A stretch of DNA of 64,000 nucleotides from NCBI RefSeq assembly GCF_015352975.1, contig NZ_JACYIZ010000002.1, positions 124,001 through 188,000 on the forward strand, read 5' to 3'. This document shows, piece by piece, positions 57,344 to 64,000 of this stretch (positions are counted from its first letter, which is position 1; each line of letters starts with the position of its first letter). Position numbers and translations under genes: made by a program. Origin of the DNA: Aestuariimicrobium ganziense. Lineage in GTDB: Bacteria; Actinomycetota; Actinomycetes; Propionibacteriales; Propionibacteriaceae. Under the pieces are notes generated by a model. The model did not search any database. It saw only the letters and a list, made by a program, of their open reading frames with translations, and had not been told where the DNA came from.

Positions 57344-57418
57344 GAGTGGTCGCGCCAGCGCGCTGAATGCGGGCGGCCGACCACCCAGAGACGTTACTAC
57401 CCAGTTGGAGCTTGCCCC

Positions 57419-57685
57419 GTGGCGAACATCAAGTCGCAGATGAAGCGCATCAAGACGAACGAGAAGTCCCGTCAGCGCAACAAGGCCGTCAAGTCGGCCC
57501 TCCGCACCCACGTGCGTCGTTTCCGTGAGGCCGTCGAGGCGGGCGACACCGAGAAGGCCACGCAGCTCGCCCAGGTCGCGAACCGCCAGCTCGACAAGGC
57601 CGTCAGCAAGGGCGTCATCCACGCCAACCAGGCCGCCAACCGCAAGTCGTCGATCGCGTCGGCTGCCGCCAAGCTCGGCTCCTGA
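57419..57685 (+). CDS. rpsT: Small ribosomal subunit protein bS20
   Basis: An 88-residue basic ribosomal protein, [20 protein letters not shown] at the start and a Lys/Arg-rich helical body, of normal S20 length. GTG start with TTGGAGCTTG region upstream. Flanked by its own promoter and a downstream hairpin, so monocistronic. Confidence 0.97.
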   Translation: MANIKSQMKRIKTNEKSRQRNKAVKSALRTHVRRFREAVEAGDTEKATQLAQVANRQLDKAVSKGVIHANQAANRKSSIASAAAKLGS

Positions 57686-57690
57686 ACTTC

Positions 57691-57707
57691 ACCGGGCTGT
57701 GCCCGGT
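57691..57707 (+). terminator. Hairpin after rpsT
   Basis: ACCGGGC-TGT-GCCCGGT, a perfect 7-bp stem with 3-base loop, six bases after the rpsT stop. No T-tract follows, as is common in high-GC genomes. Confidence 0.55.
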
Positions 57708-57799
57708 ACCTGTGACCAGCGTCCTCGATCCACTGGGTGATCGGGGGCGCTGTTCTGCGTTCCCCGGTCTGCGTCCTGATCTGGTCGGACGACCGCGGC

Positions 57800-58792
57800 T
57801 CAGCCCCGCGGACCGCGCCGTGCGGCGTCGATCGCCAACAGCAACTGCTCCAGGGCGAAGTCGGGATCTGTCGCAGCGCCCTTGACCGCGGCGTCGGCGC
57901 GGGCCACTGCCGCGATCGCCGAGGCGACACCCTGTGGGGTCCAGGTGCGCGCCAGGCGTTTGACGTCCTTGACCTTCCACGGCGGGATGCCCAGCTCACG
58001 AGCCATGTCGGGATCGGAGATCCGCCGCGACTGCAGGTCGAGATACTTGCCCAACGAACGCAGCGACCCGGCCAACGCCGAGGTGACCAGCACCGGTGAG
58101 ACCCCGGTCTCCAGGGCCCAGCGCAGCTTCTCGAGTGCCTGGGCCGGGTGCCCGCCCATCACGTCGTCGGCCACGGCGAAGCTCGAGACCTCGGCTCGTC
58201 CCCCGAAGTAGCGGGCGACCACGTCGGCCGTGACCGGTTCACCTGCCTGGTCAGCCCCCAACTGGCCGACGGCAGCGGCCAGAGCCCGCACGTCGGATCC
58301 GATCGCGTTGACCAGCGCCTGACCAGCCCGTTCGTCGAGGACGACGTGCTGGCGCGACGCCTCGTCCGCGACGAACTTGCCCAGCTCCCAGGTCTTGACC
58401 GGGCTGGCGTCGAACTTCTCGACCTTGCCCTTGGCCAGCCGGTCGAGCAGCCCCTTGCCCTTGACCCCGCCGGGGTGGACGAGGATCAGCGCGACGTCCT
58501 CGGCCGGACTGATCGCTGCCCCGGCCACGAGGTCGAACAGGTTCTGGTCGAGCCCGGAGACGTCGTGCAGCACCACTGCCGAGCGACTGCTGAACAGCGA
58601 CCCCCCGATCAGTTCGGTGAACTGTCCGGCGGTGAGCTCGGCGGCCTGCATCTGGTGCACCTCGACATCGGGTGCCTGCTTGAGCACCTGTGCCAGACGG
58701 TGCGCGACGGCCCGCTCGGCGAACAGCGACTCGGCACCGGCCACGAGCAGCGCGCTGCCGAGACCTACTCGGGACGGGCTGGCGGGGCTCAT
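57800..58792 (-). CDS. holA: DNA polymerase III subunit delta (HolA)
   Basis: Clamp-loader subunit, 330 residues. The N-terminal ALLVAGAESLFAERAVAHRL, FSSRSAVVLHDVSG and AEDVALILVHPGG are characteristic of delta, and helical domain III reads GVSPVLVTSALAGSLRSLGKYL. It is encoded near comEC and comEA, a common arrangement in actinomycetes. Confidence 0.92.
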   Translation of the reverse strand: MSPASPSRVGLGSALLVAGAESLFAERAVAHRLAQVLKQAPDVEVHQMQAAELTAGQFTELIGGSLFSSRSAVVLHDVSGLDQNLFDLVAGAAISPAEDVALILVHPGGVKGKGLLDRLAKGKVEKFDASPVKTWELGKFVADEASRQHVVLDERAGQALVNAIGSDVRALAAAVGQLGADQAGEPVTADVVARYFGGRAEVSSFAVADDVMGGHPAQALEKLRWALETGVSPVLVTSALAGSLRSLGKYLDLQSRRISDPDMARELGIPPWKVKDVKRLARTWTPQGVASAIAAVARADAAVKGAATDPDFALEQLLLAIDAARRGPRG

Positions 58793-58829
58793 GTCGAGCA
58801 GTCTGCCAGCCGCGACTGACGAACGTCGA

Positions 58830-59468
58830 TCAGGCGGGTGTCACCTGGAGGTCGGCGAAGAAGGCCTCAGTGCCGATGTCGACGAACAACCCGACGGTGC
58901 CGATGCTCGGCTCGGCCAGCGGCTGGTCGACCTGGAGCACCACCTGGTCGTCGATCCGGACGACGACACCATCAGCGGCGACGTCGACGCTCAGCTGGAT
59001 CCACTCGTCCGGGCCGATGTCGGCGGCCGACTCGTACAGGCCGGGACGCTCCTCGCGCAGCCGGTCGAACGGCCAGTCGGGGTAGGCGAAGTGCTGCACG
59101 GCCCGCTGACCGCGGGGCCCGGGCGGATCGACCTTGAGGCCGTTGAGCGGGCGCAGGTAGACGCTCTCGAAGGCCTTGGTGCCGTCCTTGATGCGGTAGG
59201 CGAGCCCGGCGAACGCGCGGCACTCCTCGGGGCCCTTGCCGTTGAGCCTGCTGCGCAGGGCGACGTCGATCCGTCCAGTGGTGAACTCGATCGGGAGTTC
59301 GACATAGGTCGGCTGGTCGACGAAGTCCACACCCCAGGTGCCGTTGAACGTGAGGTCGTCGGTCAGCTCCACGCGCAGGCAGGGGCGACCGTCGAGGTCG
59401 ACGGGTTCGGCAGTGACGCCGTGCAGGACGGCACCCTCGGGCAGGTGGTCGAGTGTGTGGGTGGGCAT
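58830..59468 (-). CDS. Concanavalin A-like lectin/glucanase-fold hypothetical protein
   Basis: A 212-residue beta-rich cytoplasmic protein with FNGTWGVDFVDQPTYVELPIEF, VALRSRLNGKGPEECRAFAGLAYR and VYLRPLNGLKVDPPGPRG. It resembles actinobacterial proteins with a concanavalin A-like fold; function unknown. No signal peptide. The ATG is 6 bases after TAGGCT (59475-59480). Confidence 0.65.
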   Translation of the reverse strand: MPTHTLDHLPEGAVLHGVTAEPVDLDGRPCLRVELTDDLTFNGTWGVDFVDQPTYVELPIEFTTGRIDVALRSRLNGKGPEECRAFAGLAYRIKDGTKAFESVYLRPLNGLKVDPPGPRGQRAVQHFAYPDWPFDRLREERPGLYESAADIGPDEWIQLSVDVAADGVVVRIDDQVVLQVDQPLAEPSIGTVGLFVDIGTEAFFADLQVTPA

Positions 59469-59496
59469 GCCCCGAGCCTACGCCCTGCCCTCGGGG

Positions 59497-61842
59497 TCAC
59501 GGCGGTCGCCCGCCGCGCAGGGCGACCCGCAACGCGCCGTCTCGCCAGCCCACCGCGACGCTGCCATCGAGGTCGGTGCGTACCGTGCGCATGCCCAGAC
59601 CGCGGGCCAGCGAGAGTGCGGCTCCACTGGGGTGGCCGTAGTCGTTGTCGAGCCCGGCCGAAGCCACGGCCAGGCGAGCACCGGTCGACCGCCAGAACTG
59701 CTCGTCCTGCCGCGCCGAGCCATGATGCGGCATCGCGATCACCTGCGCCCGCAGGTCGGTGCCGCTGGCCACCAGTTGGCGCTGGGCTGCGGGCTCGGCG
59801 TCACCGGCCAGCAGCACGCTGACCTCCCCCGATGTGACCAGCCCGATCACCGAGGAGTCATTCTCGACCGAGCTCTCGGCCCTGTCCACGACGGCCAGCA
59901 CTGTGGCCGTCGATCCGGCCTGCAAGGTGGTCCAGGTGGCACTGCCCACGTGGAGGCGTTCGCCCGTGGCGGCGGGACGAACCGAGGCACCGTGCGAACG
60001 CGCAGTTGTCGAGACGCTGTCAGCGGTTGCGGCAGGCGAGAGCAGCGGTGAAGTGAGGACGAGTCCCACACGCCGGCTCGCGAGCACCGCCTCCACTCCC
60101 CCGATGTGGTCGGCGTGGAAGTGCGTGAGCACCAACAGAGGCACCTGCTCGACGCCGAGCGAGTCGAGACAGGCGAGCGCCACCCTCGGCTCAGGACCGA
60201 CGTCGACCATGATCGCCGCACGGGGACCGGCGCGGATCACCGTCGCATCGCCCTGACCTACCGAGCAGAACACCACACGCCAGTCCCCTGGCCAACCCGG
60301 CACCAGCGGTGGCCGCGCCATGCCGATGACCACCGCCACCGCGGCCAGAAGCGCCAGCCAGCGACGTCGCACCAGCCACGGCGTCAGCAGTGCCACGACC
60401 AGGCTCAGGCCCACCAGCACCACCATGGCAAGTGCACCCGGCGGCCAGGCGTGGGTCGCCCCCGGCAGCCCGGAACCCCTGGCCGCCACCAGCAGCAACG
60501 GCTCCACACACCACCCGGCCACCCAGCCGAACGGCACCCCCAGCGGCGTCCAGACCGCACCCGCGAGGGCGGCCACGAGTCCCAGCACGGTGGCCGGACC
60601 GACGAAGGGTGCCACCAACACGTTGGCCACCAACCCGCTGACCGGAACCTGACCCGACAACGCCACCACCAGCGGCGTGGTGACCACCTGCGCAGCCCAG
60701 GGCACGGCCACCGCCTCCGCGACGCTGCGCGGCAGCCACTGCATCGCCCGGAGCATCGGGGGTGCAATCAGCAAGATTCCGGCCGTCGCCGACACCGACA
60801 GCGCAAATCCCCACGACCGCGACAACGGCGGGTCGAGCAGCACCAGGACCAGCACCGCCACGCAGAGGTGGCGGATTCCGCGACTGGAGTCGCGGGTGCG
60901 CCCCAGCGCGGCCATGGCGACCAGCCCCATGGCCGAAGCACGTAGCACGCTGGGCTCGGCCCGGCACAATGCCACGAAGGCCGCCACGCCCACCACCTGC
61001 ACCAGCCACAGCCAGCGCCCCCTGACGCAGGCCCAGCGGGCCACGGTGAGCAGGAACACCAGCAACAGGGTGAGATTGGTGCCCGACACCGCCGTCAGAT
61101 GGGTCAGGCCGGTCGCGCGGAAGTCGTCGGTCACCCGTCCCGGCAGCCCCGAGGTGTCGCCCACCACCAACGAGGGCACGAGCCCGGCCTGGTCGGGCGG
61201 CGAGTGCGCCATCGCTGCCACCAGTGCCCCGCGCACCCGGTTGACAGCCCGGTGGGCCACCGAAGGTGCGACGGCACCACGGACGGGCTCGAGCAGTTGC
61301 AGCCTGGCGGCCACCGGGTCACCGGGCTCGGGGCTGGAGAGTCGTCCCACCACCTCGACCACCGCCCCTGCGGGCTGGGCACCCAGACTGCCGGCCAATT
61401 CACCGGTTGCCCTCAGCTGCACCGGCGTCCGGCCGGCGAAGCGCCGCCCGCGGGCATCGAGCCAGACCATCGAGGCTGGCACAGTGGCCATCTCGGGACG
61501 AGCACCCTTGCGCTCGTAGAGCCTCACGTCGCTGGACAGGCGCAGCTGAGCTCGCACCACCGCCCGCTCTCGGGCGAGGTCAGCCACCGGCGAGCGGTCG
61601 AGGATGACCTCGCGCACCCCGACTGCTGCGGCCGAAGCCACCAGCGCCACGCCGACCATCGCGACCGCCAGCTTGCCCCGGAGGATCGAGCTGACCAGCA
61701 CGGTTGCACCGACCACCGCGAGCACCAGCAGGGAGCGTGGCTCCTGGACCAGCCCGGCCCCGACCACCAGCCAGGCGGTCGCGGCCGCCGGGACCAGGCG
61801 AAGGTCCAGCTCCGCCGCGGGGCGCTGTTCAGACGGTGACAT
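59497..61842 (-). CDS. comEC: DNA internalisation protein ComEC/Rec2
   Basis: Membrane channel carrying single-stranded DNA across the inner membrane during transformation. The 781-residue protein has several helices, the competence domain LTHLTAVSGTNLTLLLVFLL near residue 250 and a C-terminal metallo-beta-lactamase-like domain with LTHFHADHIGG near residue 577. The ATG lies 14 bases inside comEA. No comFA or late type IV pilus genes are seen here. Confidence 0.93.
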   Translation of the reverse strand: MSPSEQRPAAELDLRLVPAAATAWLVVGAGLVQEPRSLLVLAVVGATVLVSSILRGKLAVAMVGVALVASAAAVGVREVILDRSPVADLARERAVVRAQLRLSSDVRLYERKGARPEMATVPASMVWLDARGRRFAGRTPVQLRATGELAGSLGAQPAGAVVEVVGRLSSPEPGDPVAARLQLLEPVRGAVAPSVAHRAVNRVRGALVAAMAHSPPDQAGLVPSLVVGDTSGLPGRVTDDFRATGLTHLTAVSGTNLTLLLVFLLTVARWACVRGRWLWLVQVVGVAAFVALCRAEPSVLRASAMGLVAMAALGRTRDSSRGIRHLCVAVLVLVLLDPPLSRSWGFALSVSATAGILLIAPPMLRAMQWLPRSVAEAVAVPWAAQVVTTPLVVALSGQVPVSGLVANVLVAPFVGPATVLGLVAALAGAVWTPLGVPFGWVAGWCVEPLLLVAARGSGLPGATHAWPPGALAMVVLVGLSLVVALLTPWLVRRRWLALLAAVAVVIGMARPPLVPGWPGDWRVVFCSVGQGDATVIRAGPRAAIMVDVGPEPRVALACLDSLGVEQVPLLVLTHFHADHIGGVEAVLASRRVGLVLTSPLLSPAATADSVSTTARSHGASVRPAATGERLHVGSATWTTLQAGSTATVLAVVDRAESSVENDSSVIGLVTSGEVSVLLAGDAEPAAQRQLVASGTDLRAQVIAMPHHGSARQDEQFWRSTGARLAVASAGLDNDYGHPSGAALSLARGLGMRTVRTDLDGSVAVGWRDGALRVALRGGRPP

Positions 61843-62575
61843 GCTCGGCCAACCTGGCGTAGGTCTTCGGGCCGATGCCGTCGACCTCCTGCAGCTCCTC
61901 GATGCGGGTGAACCGGCCGTGCTGCTCGCGCCAACTGACGATGCTGGCCGCGGTGACCGGCCCGACGCCGGGCAGTTCCTCCAGCTGGGCCACTGTGGCG
62001 GTGTTGATGTTCAGCTTGCCCGAACCCGGTTGCCCCGCCGGGCCTCCCGCATCGGCGTCCGGTGCCTGCGAGACCACCGATGACGGGCCACCCCTTCGCC
62101 CCACGACCACCTGTGAACCATCGGTGACCACCGCGGCGAGGTTCAGCGACCCCAGGTCGGCCTGACCGGTCGTACCGCCGGCAGCGGTCACGGCATCGTG
62201 CACCCGGGCTCCGGTCGGCAGCCTGACCACCCCGGGCTTGCGCACCTGCCCGGTCACGTGAACCTGGATGAGGGGCGGCGCGGTCGAGGACGAAGACGCG
62301 GGCGCTGGCGCGTGGGCAGGCAGGCTACCTGCAGACGCCGAACTGGGTGCTCCGGTGGTCAGCTGCAGTGGCACCGACTCAGTCCGCGCCCGAAGCACCA
62401 TGGTCGCCCCTGCAACCAGGGCCACGACGACGACCAGCAGCAGCGCCTTGAGGTGCGCAGGTTCCAGACGAGGGCGCGGACGAGCCCGAGCGTCCGGGAC
62501 ACCTTCCTCCTCGGAGGTGGTGGACGGCCTCAGCAGACGGCGAAGCCGCTCCCGGGCCAGGTCAGAGGTCGACAC
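61829..62575 (-). CDS. comEA: DNA-binding competence protein ComEA
   Basis: Membrane-anchored dsDNA receptor of 248 residues. One membrane segment (LKALLLVVVVALVAGATMV) at residues 43-61, an SLBB domain (HVTGQVRKPGVVRLPTGARV) and a C-terminal helix-hairpin-helix pair (LNINTATVAQLEELPGVGPVTAASI). It heads the comEA-comEC pair. GTG start. Confidence 0.93.
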   Translation of the reverse strand: MSTSDLARERLRRLLRPSTTSEEEGVPDARARPRPRLEPAHLKALLLVVVVALVAGATMVLRARTESVPLQLTTGAPSSASAGSLPAHAPAPASSSSTAPPLIQVHVTGQVRKPGVVRLPTGARVHDAVTAAGGTTGQADLGSLNLAAVVTDGSQVVVGRRGGPSSVVSQAPDADAGGPAGQPGSGKLNINTATVAQLEELPGVGPVTAASIVSWREQHGRFTRIEELQEVDGIGPKTYARLAEHVTV

Positions 62576-62666
62576 ACCTCACTGTGGGCACGTGGAGCCC
62601 TCGCCGACCATCTTCCTCTTCGGCTGTGGATGACGCTGCCGGCGGCCTCGCAGCTGTGGACAGCGC

Positions 62667-64000
62667 TCAGGCGGGGACGATGCTGACCATCCGCGGCAGG
62701 CGGCAGATCACCTTGGCGACCTCTCGTCCGTCGAGCGAGCGCTGCACGTTGGCGTCGGCCAGGGCAGCGGCGGTGGCCTCGTCCTCGGTGATGTCGGGTG
62801 AGACCTCGAGCTTGGCGCGCACCTTGCCGGCGACCTGCACGACCATGGTCACCGACTCGGCGACCAGCAGCGTCTCGTCGGCGGTGGGCCAGGTGCTCTC
62901 GGCCACCGACGGCGGCAGACCGAGCGCCTCCCACATCTCCTCGGCGACGTACGGGGCGACCAGCGACAGTGCCTGGGCGACGAACTGGCTGGCCTCACGC
63001 ACGGCCGGGTCAGCGCCACCGGCGCCGGAGTCGACGGCCTTGCGGGTGGCGTTGACCAACTCCATCACCCGGGCCACCACCACGTTGAACCGACCCGAGT
63101 TCAACAACTCGGTGACCTCGTGGATGGTGCGGTGGGTGACCTGGCGCAGCGCCCGGTCGCCGCTGGTGGGGTCGGCGTCGACCGGAGAGCTCACGTCGAG
63201 CGCCAGTCGGTGGGCGCGCTGCAGGAACCGCAGCGTGGCACCGGGGCTGACCGCGGCCCAGTCGATGTCCTCGGCCGGAGGGCCGGCGAACACGACAGTG
63301 GTGCGCACCGCGTCCACCCCGAACTGGTCGATCTGCTCACCGAGGTCGACTCCGTTGCCCAGCGACTTGCTCATCGCCTTGCCCTCGTTGATCACCTGCC
63401 CTTGGTTGAGCAGGCGCAGGAAGGGCTCGTCGAAGTCGACCATGCCCATGTCACGCAGCACCTTGTTGAAGAAGCGGCTGTAGAGCAGGTGCATGGTGGC
63501 GTGCTCGACGCCGCCGACGTACTGGTCGACCGGCATCCACTGCTTGACCGCCTCGACGTCGAAGGGGCCCTCGGTGAACTGCGGTGAGCAGTAACGGTAG
63601 AAGTACCAGGACGAGTCGACGAAGGTGTCCATGGTGTCGGTGTCGCGCGAGGCCGCTCCCCCACACTTCGGGCACGTGGTCGAGACCCAGTCGGTGGCCG
63701 AGGCCAAAGGCGAGGTGCCCTTGGGTGCCAGATCGGCGCCACGCAGGTCGGGCAGCAGCACCGGCAACTGGTCGTCCGGCACCGGCACCTCACCACACTG
63801 CGGGCAGTGCACGATGGGGATCGGGCACCCCCAGAACCGCTGCCGGCTGAGCAGCCAGTCACGCAGCCGGTAGGTGACGGTGCCTTCGCCGACCCCGTCA
63901 CCCTCGAGCTGCTCGGTGATCCTGGCGACACCTTCGACCTTGTTGGTGAGCCCGTCGAGCAGGCCGGAGTTGACGTAGCGTCCGTCGCCAGCGGTGGCGA
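62667..64000 (-). CDS. leuS: Leucyl-tRNA synthetase LeuS, C-terminal part (runs off right edge)
   Basis: Class I synthetase charging tRNA-Leu. The frame is open to the edge, so about 444 C-terminal residues are present. Visible are [18 protein letters not shown], the HCPQCG and CPKCGG zinc-type pairs, [15 protein letters not shown], and the KMSKS-like loop KAMSKSLGN, followed by the anticodon-binding domain. The 5' half including the HIGH motif lies outside the window. It is 91 bases upstream of comEA with nothing recognisable between. Confidence 0.96.
   Translation of the reverse strand, partial: ATAGDGRYVNSGLLDGLTNKVEGVARITEQLEGDGVGEGTVTYRLRDWLLSRQRFWGCPIPIVHCPQCGEVPVPDDQLPVLLPDLRGADLAPKGTSPLASATDWVSTTCPKCGGAASRDTDTMDTFVDSSWYFYRYCSPQFTEGPFDVEAVKQWMPVDQYVGGVEHATMHLLYSRFFNKVLRDMGMVDFDEPFLRLLNQGQVINEGKAMSKSLGNGVDLGEQIDQFGVDAVRTTVVFAGPPAEDIDWAAVSPGATLRFLQRAHRLALDVSSPVDADPTSGDRALRQVTHRTIHEVTELLNSGRFNVVVARVMELVNATRKAVDSGAGGADPAVREASQFVAQALSLVAPYVAEEMWEALGLPPSVAESTWPTADETLLVAESVTMVVQVAGKVRAKLEVSPDITEDEATAAALADANVQRSLDGREVAKVICRLPRMVSIVPA

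Overview
The window is a high-GC (roughly 70 percent) stretch of bacterial chromosome with almost no intergenic space; no gene-free gap exceeds 300 bases (the largest are about 240 bases before rpsT, 205 before leuA/LCP and 195 before the UPF0014 gene). Gene content (DUF3097, DUF5709, DUF222-HNH proteins, Zur and HrcA regulators, an actinobacterial LCP protein, a conserved leuA leader) and the gene set dnaG-dgt-dus-recO-uppS-leuA-era-ybeY-phoH-hrcA-dnaJ-rsmE-hemW-lepA-rpsT-holA-comEC-comEA-leuS point to an actinomycete, most likely of the Propionibacteriales. The genus cannot be fixed from sequence alone.

Layout. 1-4900: molybdenum cofactor genes (moeA, moeB, moaE, a frameshifted mobA, moaD, moaA) with an epimerase inserted and a divergent HTH regulator at 4918. 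5586-10900: tRNA-Asn, a short sigma-like gene beside dnaG, a frameshifted HNH gene, a UPF0014/FetB-like permease. 10869-18212: dgt, dus, zur, recO, an orphan sugar-binding lipoprotein, a glutathione peroxidase and uppS. 18205-21185: leuA with an upstream leader peptide and pseudoknot, and an LCP wall-polymer ligase. 21244-28401: amidohydrolase, ATP-dependent DNA ligase, TIM-barrel isomerase, then the minus-strand block phoH-ybeY-CorC-era. 28492-37000: MFS exporter, DUF5709, queuosine-precursor transporter, aminotransferase, SulP transporter (frameshifted), secreted GH27 alpha-galactosidase. 37166-41404: tgt-rsmE and the CIRCE-controlled hrcA-dnaJ genes. 41425-51661: MBL hydrolase, inositol-phosphatase-like protein, DUF3097, a 1179-residue fused ABC exporter, two GNAT genes, a second DUF222-HNH gene, hemW. 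51720-54867: sugar ABC importer without its own ATPase. 54874-64000: lepA, rpsT, holA, the DNA-uptake pair comEA-comEC, and the 3' part of leuS.

How the genes work together: the Moco genes cover molybdopterin synthesis, sulphur carrier activation and metal insertion, but moaC is not seen here. yhhQ and tgt make a queuine or preQ1 salvage route. GH27 and the ATPase-less importer could form a sugar scavenging route. hrcA-dnaJ is a self-repressed heat-shock unit.

Two properties cut across the window. First, about 21 start codons lie exactly 6 or 7 bases after a TAnnnT hexamer, which implies widespread leaderless transcription; in three places the upstream gene's TAG stop forms the first half of that hexamer. 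Second, four genes carry single-base indels (six in total, mostly in short homopolymers) and one carries a 7-base tandem duplication; all restore full-length families when corrected, so sequencing or assembly error is the simplest explanation. I found no prophage, CRISPR array, insertion sequence, defence island or biosynthetic cluster. The most interesting items are the leaderless promoter pattern, the leaderless leuA leader peptide with its pseudoknot, the asymmetric fused ABC exporter and the Toprim-like motifs in DUF3097.
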